Shown: positions 17,804 through 26,274, counted from the stretch's first letter. The stretch: DNA of 64,000 bases from Verrucomicrobiaceae bacterium (GCA_016713245.1 JADJPM010000004.1:3286001-3350000); one strand, 5' to 3'. Numbers and translations: made by a program. The notes: generated by a model from the letters alone, not told the origin.

Positions 17804-18878
17804 TCACCGAATTCCCGCCTCGGCGAGGCGTTCCTGCAAATCGGCGGACAGCAACGCCTGCTGCATGGGCTCGATCTTACCCTGCACGAACTGGTCGAGG
17901 TTGTAGAGCGTCATCTCGATGCGGTGATCGGTGACGCGGTTCTGCGGGTAATTGTAGGTGCGGACCTTCTCCTCCACCACTGCCGATGAGACTGCGACGG
18001 TTGGCGGAGTATTTCGCGGCTTCTTCCTGCTGCTTTTTCTCCAAAAGGCGAGCACGCAGGATGCTGAGGGCTTTTTCCTTGTTCTTGATCTGGCTGCGAC
18101 CGTCCTGGCAGCGGACGATGGTGCCCGTGGGGATGTGCAGGACCTGCACAGCGGAGTCGGTGGTATTCACCCCCTGCCCTCCGGCACCGGAGGACCGGCA
18201 GACTTCGATGCGCACATCGTCGGTCCGCAGTTCGATGTCCACTTCCTCGGCCTCCGGCAGCACGGCCACGGTGGCCGCGGAGGTGTGGATGCGACCCTGC
18301 GCCTCGGTGGCGGGCACTCGCTGCACGCGATGCACGCCGCTTTCATACTTCAGCACACGATACACGTCTTCGCCGCTGATCTTGACGCTAGCTTCTTTGA
18401 CGCCGCCCATGTCCGAAGGGCTTGTTTCGAGCGTTTCGACCTTCCACCCGCGGTTTTCGGCAAAGCGGGTGTACATGCGCAAAAGATCTCCAGCAAAGAT
18501 GGCGGCCTCATCGCCTCCGGTCCCCGCACGGAACTCCATGATGACATCACGGCCTTCGAGTGGGTCAGGAGGCAAAATGGACTCTTGGATGGCCTTTTCG
18601 AGATCCACCAGGCGCTGCTCCAGCACGGGAATCTCCGCCGCCGCCATCTCGGCTAGGTCACGATCGTCGAGAGACTTGGCCATCTCGCGATTTTCAGCCA
18701 GTTCGACCTGCGCCTTCTGAAACTGATCCCAGTATTCGAGGAGCTTTTGCAGCCCACGATGCTCACGGAGCAACTCCCCGGCTTTCTTCGCATCATCGAA
18801 GAAATTCGGGCGGCCAATGATGTCCTCGAGATCGGCGAACCGGGTGCGTTTAGCCTCAATGATCGGCGCGTAGTCCAT
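17804..18878 (-). pseudogene. prfA: Peptide chain release factor 1, frameshifted near its C-terminus
   Basis: RF1 ends translation at UAA and UAG. Present are the PAT codon-recognition motif (in RVPATEAQGRIHTSAATVAV), the catalytic GGQ in SSGAGGQGVNTTDSAV and the start MDYAPIIEAKRTR at 18878. After ANRRSLIGSG the frame is lost and a TAA follows at 17877. The correct continuation (EKVRTYNYPQNRVTDHRI, then ADLQERLAEAGIR) lies in another frame to 17804. The observed bases fit loss of five bases at 17974/17975, removing the conserved Asp-Arg of GSGDR. Full length would be about 359 residues, the normal RF1 size. Since RF1 is essential in most bacteria, an assembly error is a strong alternative to a true lesion. 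Confidence 0.9.
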
Positions 18879-18907
18879 GTGCGTGGGAAAGGCGGGTGGG
18901 TGGCAGA

Positions 18908-18948
18908 TAAAACAAAACGGTGCCCGGCACAAGGCGCGGGCACCGTTT
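18908..18948 (-). terminator. Intrinsic terminator of rpmE
   Basis: A perfect 12-bp stem (AAACGGTGCCCG pairing with CGGGCACCGTTT, 18915-18926 and 18937-18948) with a 10-base loop. On the minus strand it is followed by TTTTGTTTTAT-like uridine-rich sequence. It sits between rpmE (upstream on the minus strand) and prfA, so it should separate their transcripts. Confidence 0.85.
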
Positions 18949-18971
18949 GGCTAAAAGGAGAGGGTGGAAAA

Positions 18972-19229
18972 CTAAGCGCTGACTTCGGCAGGAGCCTCGG
19001 CACTGAGTTTCGGAGCGGTGCGGCGGGCACGGGTGCTGCCGTAGCGCTGGGCAAACTTGTCCACACGTCCGGCAGTATCGATGAAGCGCTGCTCACCCGT
19101 GAAGAAGGGATGGCAAGCGGAGCAGATGCCCACGCGGAGGTTTTGCACGGTCGAGATCGTGTTGTAAACCGCACCACAGGTGCAGGTGATCGTCGTCTCG
19201 AAGGTCTTGGGATGGATTTCGGCTTTCAT
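18972..19229 (-). CDS. rpmE: 50S ribosomal protein L31, zinc-binding type
   Basis: The 85-residue protein matches L31: KAEIHPKTFETTITC, ICSACHPFFTGEQRFIDTAGRVDKFAQRYG. Its four cysteines (TCTC near residues 16-18, and CSAC near 37-40) are those of the zinc-carrying C+ form. After the usual end it has an Ala/Lys/Arg/Glu-rich tail of about 15 residues. The start is the ATG at 19229; the longer frame has no family support. A strong intrinsic terminator follows 24 bases beyond the stop, so the gene appears monocistronic. Confidence 0.97.
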   Translation of the reverse strand: MKAEIHPKTFETTITCTCGAVYNTISTVQNLRVGICSACHPFFTGEQRFIDTAGRVDKFAQRYGSTRARRTAPKLSAEAPAEVSA

Positions 19230-19360
19230 GGGATGATTTTGGAGGTCCACGTTAAGCCGACGAGGTGGGAAAGGTGTTCTTTCGCCGGAGCGTGGGGCGC
19301 GGATGGTAGAGGCGAATGCCCGCCCGTCAAGCCCGCATCCAGCGGACAGCCCCCTCCCCC

Positions 19361-19702
19361 TCACCAGCAGGGCCCACAGTCCCGGCAGCCGCTGACTTCC
19401 CGAAGATACAGATAGCCCTCGGCCATCTCGCCGCCCTCCAGCTCCATCGCCACGCGTTCGTATTCACCGCCCGCCACATCCTCCAAAACGTCCAGTTTTG
19501 CCAAACCGGCGGCATCCACCTCCCACAGCTCGCCTTCGATGCTCATGCCCTGGACATCCCGCACCATCCCAGGATACCCACCCAGGTCGAACATCCGGTA
19601 AACGGGCCGCGTCTTCGCCATGCTCACAAAGCGCTGACCTTCGATCCACGAATGGTTCTCCCCGCCGCGTTTCAGCGTGCCATAGACAAAGACCCGCGTC
19701 AT
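19361..19702 (-). CDS. Gamma-glutamylcyclotransferase-like (GGCT/AIG2) protein
   Basis: The 113-residue protein opens with TRVFVYGTLKRGGENH, the substrate-binding YGTL loop of the GGCT fold, and carries GELWEVDAAGLAKLDVLED, where the Glu is the expected catalytic residue. Such proteins convert gamma-glutamylamines or gamma-glutamyl dipeptides to 5-oxoproline, and many homologues have unknown substrates. The C-terminus ends with a cysteine-rich tail (GCRDCGPCW) that is not part of the standard fold. The ATG overlaps the stop of the lipoate-ligase-like gene (ATGA), so the two are coupled. A 5-oxoprolinase-like gene lies about 15 kb away, which may be coincidence. Confidence 0.85.
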   Translation of the reverse strand: MTRVFVYGTLKRGGENHSWIEGQRFVSMAKTRPVYRMFDLGGYPGMVRDVQGMSIEGELWEVDAAGLAKLDVLEDVAGGEYERVAMELEGGEMAEGYLYLREVSGCRDCGPCW

Positions 19703-20379
19703 CCCAGCTCGTCCTCCCTTTCTTGCAGCCACGAAGGCACATCGTAGCGCTTGGTTTTCAGTTCCTCGGCACGATCACGCATTTTCGCGGGCATCTCAGG
19801 TTCAATGAGCACCGTCGAGGCCAATTGAGCGGCCCATCGCGGCCAGAAATCCTCCTCCAGCACCACGTTCTGCACGCTGCCCTGATGCAGCAACCCCAGT
19901 TTTCCCCGGCGCTGACCTGCCCCGGCGATTTTGACCTTTCCCCGCACCACATCATGCAAAGCGGGAGCGACGAAACAAAAAGGGTTCTCGATCAAATCCT
20001 CCGGCCCCGCCAATCGGCAGCCGCTGAAACCCGCGCTCACCAGCGCCTTCGCCAGCGAATCATGGATGATCTGATAGCTATCCAGCGGCCGCGTTTCCGC
20101 CCAAGGATGCCCTGCAGGCACGATGACCGAGTAGGTGAAATCATTTTCATGCAGCACCACGCCGCCGCCCGTCCAGCGCCGCACCACGGGCCAGCCCGGA
20201 AGCGCCTCGGCGAGCTTGGGAAGGCTCTGCGCATAGCCGATCGTCACTGTCGGCCGATCCCAGCGATACACCCGCAGCACTGCCTCCGTGCTCTGCTCCA
20301 GCCAGGCCTGATCGGCGGCCATGTTCCAGCCACCCGCGTGCGGCAGCGGATCAAAATGAAGGATGAGACAGTCAAACAT
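19699..20379 (-). CDS. Lipoate-protein ligase A-like / BPL-LPL catalytic domain protein
   Basis: A 226-residue protein of the LplA/LipM superfamily. It shows RRWTGGGVVLHENDFTYSV (the nucleotide and lipoyl loop) and GKVKIAGAGQRR, which holds the catalytic lysine of the KIxGxAQR type. There is no separate C-terminal lipoate-protein-ligase domain, so it may be a lipoyl/octanoyl transferase, or a ligase working with a partner. Its probable target is a lipoyl domain of a 2-oxoacid dehydrogenase or glycine cleavage complex. The start is MFDCLILHFD at 20379. It is divergent from the pseudouridine synthase and coupled to the downstream GGCT gene. Confidence 0.85.
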   Translation of the reverse strand: MFDCLILHFDPLPHAGGWNMAADQAWLEQSTEAVLRVYRWDRPTVTIGYAQSLPKLAEALPGWPVVRRWTGGGVVLHENDFTYSVIVPAGHPWAETRPLDSYQIIHDSLAKALVSAGFSGCRLAGPEDLIENPFCFVAPALHDVVRGKVKIAGAGQRRGKLGLLHQGSVQNVVLEEDFWPRWAAQLASTVLIEPEMPAKMRDRAEELKTKRYDVPSWLQEREDELG

Positions 20380-20481
20380 GCGCCCCGCCTCATGCCATCC
20401 ACCACCGGGAAAAACAAGCGCCGCCTTCCACCGCCGCAGCCGCCGGTTGCCACGTTTCAAACACCGTTTAGATCTAACAGG

Positions 20482-21060
20482 ATGCTCATCGCCTTCTACA
20501 AGCCCTACGATGTGCTCTCCCAGTTCACCCAGGAGCACCCCTCGCATCGCACGTTGGCAGAATTTGGCTTTCCGCCGCATGTTTATCCCATCGGGCGACT
20601 GGATCGCGATTCGGAAGGCCTCATTCTACTCAGCGATGAGGCTCGCTGGACGGATCGCCTCCTCAATCCACGCCAAGGCCATCCCCGCGCCTACCACGCC
20701 CAGGTCGAAGGTGAAATCACCGATGAGGCCCTGCGACTCCTGAAGCGCGGCGGCCTAGATTTGAAGGACTTTCGCACGCTCCCATGCCTCACCAAGCGAC
20801 TCGATGCCGAACCCGCGCATCCGCCGCGTGATCCGCCCGTCCGTTTCCGCAAGACGGTGCCCACCTCCTGGATCGAACTCACCCTCACCGAAGGCAAAAA
20901 CCGCCAGGTCCGCCGCATGACCGCCGCCGTCGGCTTTCCCACGCTGCGCCTCATTCGTATCCGCATCGGCGGCCTCACGCTCGATGATTTGAAGCTCCAG
21001 CCCGGCCAGTGGCGTGAGCTGAAAAGCGAAGAAGTATCTCATCTTCTCCAGCACCGATGA
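20482..21060 (+). CDS. rRNA pseudouridine synthase, RluE-like (RsuA family)
   Basis: The 192-residue protein has the RsuA/RluB/E/F catalytic loop YPIGRLDRDSEGLILL, with the nucleophilic Asp in RLD, and LTEGKNRQVRRMTAAVGFPTLRLIR near the C-terminus, read in pieces. There is no N-terminal S4 domain. That and the small size fit RluE, which modifies U2457 in 23S rRNA, but assignment to one site by sequence alone is tentative. The start is the ATG at 20482 (MLIAFYKPYDVLSQF); a very long upstream extension of this frame is a shadow of the lipoate-ligase gene. rnpB follows on the same strand. Confidence 0.88.
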   Translation: MLIAFYKPYDVLSQFTQEHPSHRTLAEFGFPPHVYPIGRLDRDSEGLILLSDEARWTDRLLNPRQGHPRAYHAQVEGEITDEALRLLKRGGLDLKDFRTLPCLTKRLDAEPAHPPRDPPVRFRKTVPTSWIELTLTEGKNRQVRRMTAAVGFPTLRLIRIRIGGLTLDDLKLQPGQWRELKSEEVSHLLQHR

Positions 21061-21075
21061 ACGCAGTGCATGTTC

Positions 21076-21142
21076 GTAGTTCGGCCTTCAGGCCGTTCTG
21101 GGAAGCTTCACTGCCACCAGAACGGCCTGAAGACCGAACTAC
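21076..21142. repeat. Twin-hairpin inverted repeat (GTAGTTCGG family)
   Basis: Two 26-base arms (21076-21101 and 21117-21142) are inverse complements with one mismatch, around a 15-base spacer. Each arm also holds its own palindrome, GGCCTTCAGGCC. The element lies between the pseudouridine synthase stop and rnpB and may also serve as a transcription stop. A single-arm relative (GTTCGTAGTTCGGGC, followed by TTTAGCCCGTTC) is at 28759-28784. Confidence 0.8.
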
Positions 21143-21209
21143 AAACTCGTCAGGCCAAGACACCAAGTTGAAATTGGACATCGCTGCAGGCCTGCCTAAG
21201 GCTGCCGGC

Positions 21210-21642
21210 GGTCCAGCCGGAGTGATCGCTGGCCTTTGAACCGCAAGGGGAGAGGGCGAGAGGAAAGTCCGGACACCACAAGGCAGCATGCCATGCGCAA
21301 GCATGGGGGGCTTGGTGCAAGCCAGGTTCACAGACAGTGTCACAGAAAACAAACCGCCTCCGCGCAAGCGAAGGCAAGGGTGAAACGGCGGAGTAAGAGC
21401 CCACCGCCCCGACCGTGAGGAAGGGGGCACGACAAACCTCATGCGGTGCAAGACAGAACAGGGGAAATGGCCCGCCTGGCCGCAAGTCCCGCCCGCAAGG
21501 GTGGGATGGATAGCTCCGGGTAATAGTCGCGCGGCCGTCGCAAGACGGAGGCGGTTCGGTCGCTCCGAACTGACAGATAAATGATCACAGCAAGGTGCCG
21601 CGAGGCATTGAGACACAGAATCCGGCTTATGAAGGCTGGACC
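21210..21642 (+). ncRNA. rnpB: RNase P RNA, bacterial class A
   Basis: The catalytic RNA that trims tRNA 5' leaders. The universal 5' core GAGAGGAAAGTCCGGAC is at about 21269-21285. The universal 3' core appears as AGACACAGAATCCGGCTTAT (21611-21630), preceded by ACAGATAAATGATCA. The ends are set by helix P1: GGTCCAGCC (21210-21218) pairs with GGCTGGACC (21634-21642). The length of about 433 nt is reasonable for class A. A TTGGAC-N17-TAAGGC pair (21174-21202) sits at the right distance for a promoter, but the -10 is poor. The 3' end overlaps the end of the oppositely oriented sufE-like gene by about 16 bases. Confidence 0.95.
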
Positions 21643-22121
21643 ACCATGAGAGCGTCGGAGGAGACTCCGGCGCTCTCGCCGTTTCCAGCGGGCAGTTTTG
21701 CCGCCGCTTCCTTCATCCGCTTCAGCACATAATAAACGGTCTGACTGCGCAGACGCACCAGCTCCGCCCCGATGAGTCGGGGCACAAAATCCTCCGAAAC
21801 GGCCTGAACCTCCTCCAGCGTCGTTCCATTCAGCCCCCGGCACAAAATGACGCCCAGCGCCCGCGTCAGCGTCTGCACCTTCGGGCCAAAGCTGAGCGCA
21901 AAATGGGTTCGCGAGCCGCTTTCGAGCCTTAAATGCACACCGACCTTGTCCGTGCATTCCGGATCATGGCGCACGTCATCGAGATCAAAAGCCTCACCGG
22001 GCTTCGGAGCATGGTTCGGAGCCTGCGCAGCCAGTTCGATCAGATTTTCCCGCCGCTCGCCTTCCGGCAGCGATTCGAAAAAGGTGATCAACTCGCTCAA
22101 AGCAGGAGGATAAGCAGCCAT
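21627..22121 (-). CDS. sufE: SufE-like Fe-S cluster assembly sulphur acceptor
   Basis: The 164-residue protein has the SufE/CsdE fold signature: FFESLPEGERRENLIELA, a central Cys in HDPECTDKVGVHLRL where E. coli SufE has its sulphur-accepting Cys51, and a C-terminal helix VYYVLKRMKEAA. SufE takes persulphide sulphur from SufS and passes it to the SufBCD scaffold. The sequence between these marks is divergent, so a paralogue role is possible. The ATG at 22121 (MAAYPPALSELI) lies two bases after the stop of the upstream DUF6807 gene, so they are cotranscribed. Its 3' end overlaps the end of rnpB on the other strand. Confidence 0.8.
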   Translation of the reverse strand: MAAYPPALSELITFFESLPEGERRENLIELAAQAPNHAPKPGEAFDLDDVRHDPECTDKVGVHLRLESGSRTHFALSFGPKVQTLTRALGVILCRGLNGTTLEEVQAVSEDFVPRLIGAELVRLRSQTVYYVLKRMKEAAAKLPAGNGESAGVSSDALMVVQPS

Positions 22122-22123
22122 GG

Positions 22124-23095
22124 TCACTTCTTCTTCGGCGGATTCAGATCGGCCACCGGCAGTTCGGTAAATTTTTTCCAGTGCGCCTCGCTTTGCTCTT
22201 TCGCCGGAGCGCCATCGTGAACCCACAGGCCATAGCGCAGGCGGAGTTTTTGCCCGTCAGCGATCTCCACCGGCGCATCGAGGCTGAGGCAGCAGCCCAT
22301 CCAGCCATCATCGCGGACGTGAAAGGCCGTCGGGTTATGTGGGTTCATCGGGTGATTCATCAAGGTGATGCCGCCGAAGCCATCGGCGTCGTTCGTGATG
22401 CGTCCGCTGTAGTCACACCAGCGGGCGGGCTTGCGGAACATCTCCTTTTCGTTGAGCTGGCCTTCGGAGTTCAGGATGCGACCACCTCCATCGTGCACGC
22501 CGATGCTTTTGGCCACTCGCACGGCCACGAGGCCGAAGCCGGTGGCACCAAAGGTGGCCGTTTTGCCGTTCGGCGGGCTCATTTCGAGGTCGATGAGCAT
22601 GAGCCAGCTCTTCGCGCCATCGAGCGGGCGGATCTCCGTGCGCCGCACCTCGATGAGTTGAACGCTTTTGTCCGCCTCGCTGAGCCAGTGGTTCACCATG
22701 CGCATGCTGGCATAGTCATCAGTGTCCTCGTAACCTTCGCGGGAGACCTCCACATTGATGATGCGGCCCTGCTTCTTCGCGTAGTCGCCCCAGAAGTCGA
22801 TCTCGTTGAGCAGGTTGTGCGTCACCCAGACGCTGTTGTGATGAGAATGCGTGAGCGGATCATGCGGATGTCCCATGCGGGTGAGGCTCACATCCCGCGA
22901 GGCGCGGATGGGATGCCAAAAGGGGCGCATGTCCTGCGGATCATAGTGCATCGCGGTAAGCTCCCGGCCATCGAGTTGAAAGGAGGTGACGTGATGCGGC
23001 ATCGGCACGGCCTGCACGCGTGGCACCGGCTTGGCCGAGGGGAGCTGGGCGGCGGTTGTGGCAGCGAAAAGGCCGAAAACGATCAAGAATCTCAT
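22124..23095 (-). CDS. Secreted DUF6807 (PmoA-like) protein
   Basis: The 323-residue precursor begins MRFLIVFGLFAATTAAQ, a signal peptide. The mature part shows the marks of the PmoA/DUF6807 family common in Planctomycetes and Verrucomicrobiota: YDPQDMRPFWHPIRAS, MGHPHDPLTHSHHNSVW, GFGLVAVRVAK, CDYSGRI and DGFGGITLMNHPMNP. The histidine cluster HPHDPLTHSHH is notable and could bind metal or a sugar. Despite the Pfam name it is not methane monooxygenase; a carbohydrate-related role is usual but unproven. Its stop is two bases before the sufE-like gene, and it is divergent from pepP across 53 bp. Confidence 0.85.
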   Translation of the reverse strand: MRFLIVFGLFAATTAAQLPSAKPVPRVQAVPMPHHVTSFQLDGRELTAMHYDPQDMRPFWHPIRASRDVSLTRMGHPHDPLTHSHHNSVWVTHNLLNEIDFWGDYAKKQGRIINVEVSREGYEDTDDYASMRMVNHWLSEADKSVQLIEVRRTEIRPLDGAKSWLMLIDLEMSPPNGKTATFGATGFGLVAVRVAKSIGVHDGGGRILNSEGQLNEKEMFRKPARWCDYSGRITNDADGFGGITLMNHPMNPHNPTAFHVRDDGWMGCCLSLDAPVEIADGQKLRLRYGLWVHDGAPAKEQSEAHWKKFTELPVADLNPPKKK

Positions 23096-23148
23096 GGTGG
23101 CCGCAGGATACGTCACCACGACGAGCTTTTACTATTTTTCCGCCACCC

Positions 23149-24438
23149 ATGCGCTATCAGCCCCTCCCTGCCGATCTCTACATCGCCAACCGCCAGCGAC
23201 TTTACGCGAAGCTGCCGCCGAACTCCGTCGTCATCGTCCATGCCAATGACGTACTCCCCACGAATGCGGACGGCTCACTATCCTTCATCCAGAACAGCGA
23301 TCAATTTTACCTCAGCGGCATCGACCAGGAAGAGACCATCCTCGTGCTCTTCCCCGATGCGAACGATCCCAAGCAGCGCGAGATGCTCTTCGTCCGCGAA
23401 ACGAACGAGACCATCGCCGTGTGGGAGGGGGAAAAACTCACCAAAGAGCAGGCCACGCAACTCAGCGGCATCCAGCGGGTGCATTGGCTGACGGACTTCG
23501 AGACGCAATTCCGTTCCGTCATGTGCCAGGCGGATCATGTGTATCTCAATTCCAACGAGCATCCCCGCGCCACCATCCCCACCGAGACCCGCGAGACGCG
23601 CTTCACCCACCGCTGCAAACAAGAGTATCCCCTGCATGACTACCGCCGCCTCGCCCAGCTCATGCACGAGCTGCGTGTCATCAAGAGCGAGCCTGAAATC
23701 ACCGCCCTCAAGGAAGCCATTCGCATCACCAGCGACGGCTTTGACCGCCTGCTGAAGTTCGTGAAGCCCGGCGTGCACGAGTTTGAGATCGAGGCAGAGC
23801 TTTCGCATGAGTTCATCCGCCAGCGCGGGCGCGGTTTTGCCTACACGCCCATCATTGCCACCGGTGCCAATGCCTGCGTGTTGCACTACATCACGAACCA
23901 CTGCCAGTGCCAGGATGGCGAGCTTTTGCTCCTCGATGTCGCCGCGAACTACGGGAACTACAACGCCGACCTCACCCGCACGATCCCGGTGAATGGCAAA
24001 TTTACTGCACGGCAGCGGCAGGTGTATGACGCCGTGCTTCGCGTCTTCAAAAAGTGCTGCCTGATGCTCAAACCCGGCGTCATCATCCGCGAGTATCAGG
24101 AGCAGGTGGGCCTGCTCATGCAGGAGGAACTCCTCGGCCTCGGCCTCATCACACCGGAGGACATCGCCAAGCAGGACCCGGACAAGCCAGCCTACAAAAA
24201 GTTTTTCCCACACGGCACCAGCCATCCGCTCGGCATCGACGTGCATGACGTGGGCCATATGTGGAAGCCTGTGCAGCCCGGCATGGTCTTCACCGTCGAA
24301 CCCGGCATCTACATCCGCGAGGAAAAGCTCGGCGTGCGCCTCGAAAACAACATCCTCATCGGCGAAAACGGCAACATCGACCTCATGGCCCACATCCCCA
24401 TCGAAGCGGATGACATCGAGGCCGCGATGCGCCGCTGA
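23149..24438 (+). CDS. pepP: Xaa-Pro aminopeptidase (M24 family)
   Basis: Removes the N-terminal residue before a proline. The 429 residues comprise an N-terminal creatinase-like domain (about 1-165) and a pita-bread metallopeptidase domain. The metal ligands can be placed: Asp in LLLDVAANYGNYNAD (two Asp), His in FFPHGTSHPLGIDVHDVGH, Glu in TVEPGIYI and Glu in VRLENNILI. The length matches E. coli PepP (441). The ATG at 23149 has no Shine-Dalgarno sequence, and the longer upstream frame is a shadow of the divergent gene. A hairpin resembling an intrinsic terminator follows six bases after the stop. Confidence 0.95.
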   Translation: MRYQPLPADLYIANRQRLYAKLPPNSVVIVHANDVLPTNADGSLSFIQNSDQFYLSGIDQEETILVLFPDANDPKQREMLFVRETNETIAVWEGEKLTKEQATQLSGIQRVHWLTDFETQFRSVMCQADHVYLNSNEHPRATIPTETRETRFTHRCKQEYPLHDYRRLAQLMHELRVIKSEPEITALKEAIRITSDGFDRLLKFVKPGVHEFEIEAELSHEFIRQRGRGFAYTPIIATGANACVLHYITNHCQCQDGELLLLDVAANYGNYNADLTRTIPVNGKFTARQRQVYDAVLRVFKKCCLMLKPGVIIREYQEQVGLLMQEELLGLGLITPEDIAKQDPDKPAYKKFFPHGTSHPLGIDVHDVGHMWKPVQPGMVFTVEPGIYIREEKLGVRLENNILIGENGNIDLMAHIPIEADDIEAAMRR

Positions 24439-24441
24439 CTT

Positions 24442-24531
24442 GGAGGGCGGGATTGTATTCCCGCCCTTTTCCGTGCTCTTTCGCGTCCCCCCCTTTCACC
24501 AAGCGTCGGCAGGAATGAAATCCTGCCCTCC
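24442..24531. repeat. Twin-hairpin inverted repeat and pepP terminator
   Basis: The left arm (24442-24465) and right arm (24508-24531) are inverted copies with a few mismatches. Each folds alone: AGGGCGGGA...TCCCGCCCT at 24444-24470, followed by TTTT, gives a good intrinsic terminator for pepP, and GGCAGGA...TCCTGCC at 24508-24527 lies just upstream of the rsmE start. The second hairpin lies in the rsmE leader and could affect its translation. Confidence 0.8.
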
Positions 24532-24533
24532 CG

Positions 24534-25265
24534 ATGTCTCTCCCCCGTTTCCATCTTCCCGCTTCCTCCTGGACCTCCCCGCAGCTCTCGCTCACGGATG
24601 ATGAGGCCGCGCATTGTGGCCGAGTGATGCGAAAGCAGGCCGGCGACCGCATCGAGATCTTCGATGGCGAAGGACGTGTCTCCATGTGTGAGATCACGAA
24701 GGTCACCAAAAGCATCGTGGAGTCCCAAATCCTCTCCGAAAGCCGGGTGGAGCCCTTTGCGACGGCGATTCATCTTTTCCCGGCTTTGATCAAAGCGGAG
24801 CCGTTCGAGTGGTTGCTCGAAAAAGCCGTTGAGCTAGGCGCGGCGAGCGTACAGCCCGTCATCACGGAGCGCACCGTGATCCACCTCGATGCCGCGCAGG
24901 CCGAAAAGAAGCTCGCCAAATGGCGACGGCACATGATCGAGAGCGCGAAGCAATGCCACACGCCCTTCGTGCCGAAGCTCGAAGCGCCTCGAACCTTCCG
25001 CAGCCTCGTTTCGACCATCGAAGCCTCTTTGAAGCTCATTCCAGCGCTCAGCGAGCACTCACGCACCTTGAAGCAAATCGTGCCCTCCAGCCATCCGGCA
25101 TCTGTCGCCGTGCTCATCGGTCCCGAAGGTGATTTTACAGCGGAAGAGGAAACGATGGCTCAACAGGCCGGTTTCGTGCCAGTGACGCTCGGACCGCTGG
25201 TTTTGCGTGCCGAAACCGCCGCGATTAGCACGCTGGCCATTCTCGGGCATGAGTTGAGGAGTTGA
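24534..25265 (+). CDS. rsmE: 16S rRNA (uracil1498-N3)-methyltransferase
   Basis: Methylates U1498 of 16S rRNA using S-adenosylmethionine. The 243-residue protein has an N-terminal PUA-like part (PRFHLPASSWT, DDEAAHCGRVMRKQAGD) and a C-terminal SPOUT knot with VLIGPEGDFTAEEE and VTLGPLVLRAETAAI, the two strongest RsmE motifs. ERTVIHLDAAQAEKKLAKW, followed by IESAKQCHTPFVP, is also typical. Length is normal for the family. The ATG at 24534 directly follows the right arm of an inverted repeat and has no Shine-Dalgarno sequence. Confidence 0.95.
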   Translation: MSLPRFHLPASSWTSPQLSLTDDEAAHCGRVMRKQAGDRIEIFDGEGRVSMCEITKVTKSIVESQILSESRVEPFATAIHLFPALIKAEPFEWLLEKAVELGAASVQPVITERTVIHLDAAQAEKKLAKWRRHMIESAKQCHTPFVPKLEAPRTFRSLVSTIEASLKLIPALSEHSRTLKQIVPSSHPASVAVLIGPEGDFTAEEETMAQQAGFVPVTLGPLVLRAETAAISTLAILGHELRS

Positions 25266-25321
25266 CCCAAGTTTCGCACACTCAGCAAAGCAACGAATGT
25301 CTTTGCCGCATCGACGTAGAG

Positions 25322-25428
25322 GTTGGAGTCTAGGCTTTAGCCGACTCGGGCACCCACAAGCATGGGTGCGCTCTCCCAGAAGCTCCGCTACACGCGAAAT
25401 CCCCCTCGGCTGAAGCCTCTACTTCAAC
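25322..25428. repeat. Twin-hairpin inverted repeat (GGCTTTAGCC family)
   Basis: The left arm (25322-25343, containing GGCTTTAGCC) and right arm (25407-25428, containing GGCTGAAGCC) are inverse complements at 18 of 22 positions. Between them is a small hairpin GCACCCA/TGGGTGC. It fills the gap between the convergent ends of rsmE and lpxA, where no coding sequence is seen. Confidence 0.7.
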
Positions 25429-25473
25429 ATCGCCATCCGCTCGCTGCAGACCGCTTGGGTGAACAATGCGGAG

Positions 25474-26274
25474 TTAATCCTCAGCATCATCGGCATTCTT
25501 CCCGCCGGGAATGATGCCGCGTTTGGTGCTGGCGACGAAGTCGGTGAAGACGGCCGCTTCGGGCGTAAGTTCGCCAGCGCGGAGTTCCTCGACCGCTTGA
25601 GCGTTGTTGAGGCCCTCACGATATACTTTGCGAAAGGCGGTGCGCAGCGCCCGCATCTGATCTCGGGAGAAACCGGCACGCTGAAGACCAACGATATTCA
25701 GGCCACGGGCACGAGCGGGATTGCCATCGGCAGTGCAGTAGGGCGGGATGTCCTGCACGACCTTCGCACAGCCGCCGATGATGCTGCGCTGGCCGATGCG
25801 GCAGAACTGATGCACGGCGGTGAGCCCGCCGATGATGACGTGATCCTCAACGATGACATGCCCGGCGATGGTGCCGTTGTTCGAGAAGATGACGTGGTTC
25901 CCCACGATGCAGTCGTGGGCGATGTGGGCGTAGCTGAGGAAGTTGTTGTGGCTGCCGATGATCGTCTTGTCATTCGGCGAGGTGGCGCGATGCACGGTGC
26001 AAAACTCGCGAAAGGTGTTGTTGTCACCCATTTCGAGCCAGGTGGGCTCGCCGCTGTATTTCAAATCCTGAGTTTGCTGGCCGATGGAGCCGTAGGCGTA
26101 GAATTTGTTCCCGTTTCCGATCCTCGAAGGCCCCATGATCGTCACATGATGCTGAAGCCAGCAGCCATCGCCGAGCACAACATCGGCTCCGATGATGCAA
26201 TACGGCCCGATGTGGCAATCCGCGCCGATTTGGGCGGATGGATCAATGATGGCGGTGGGGTGGATGGAGTTCAA
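25474..26274 (-). CDS. lpxA: UDP-N-acetylglucosamine acyltransferase
   Basis: Performs the first step of lipid A synthesis, adding a 3-hydroxyacyl chain to UDP-GlcNAc. The 266-residue protein is a left-handed beta-helix of hexapeptide repeats (IHPTAIIDPSAQIGADCHIG and following) with the LpxA marks LKYSGEPTWLEMGD, AHIAHDCIVGNHV (catalytic His), GGLTAVHQFCRIG and IVGLQRAGFSRD. The start appears to be a TTG at 26274; no in-frame ATG fits the family start. It is 63 bp downstream of lpxC-fabZ on the same strand, with a short repeat-like spacer between. Confidence 0.95.
   Translation of the reverse strand: MNSIHPTAIIDPSAQIGADCHIGPYCIIGADVVLGDGCWLQHHVTIMGPSRIGNGNKFYAYGSIGQQTQDLKYSGEPTWLEMGDNNTFREFCTVHRATSPNDKTIIGSHNNFLSYAHIAHDCIVGNHVIFSNNGTIAGHVIVEDHVIIGGLTAVHQFCRIGQRSIIGGCAKVVQDIPPYCTADGNPARARGLNIVGLQRAGFSRDQMRALRTAFRKVYREGLNNAQAVEELRAGELTPEAAVFTDFVASTKRGIIPGGKNADDAED

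Noticed and set aside
19498..20481. Long N-terminal extension of the pseudouridine synthase frame
   Set aside because: It lies antisense to the lipoate-ligase and GGCT genes and has no domain. The family start is MLIAFYKPYD at 20482.
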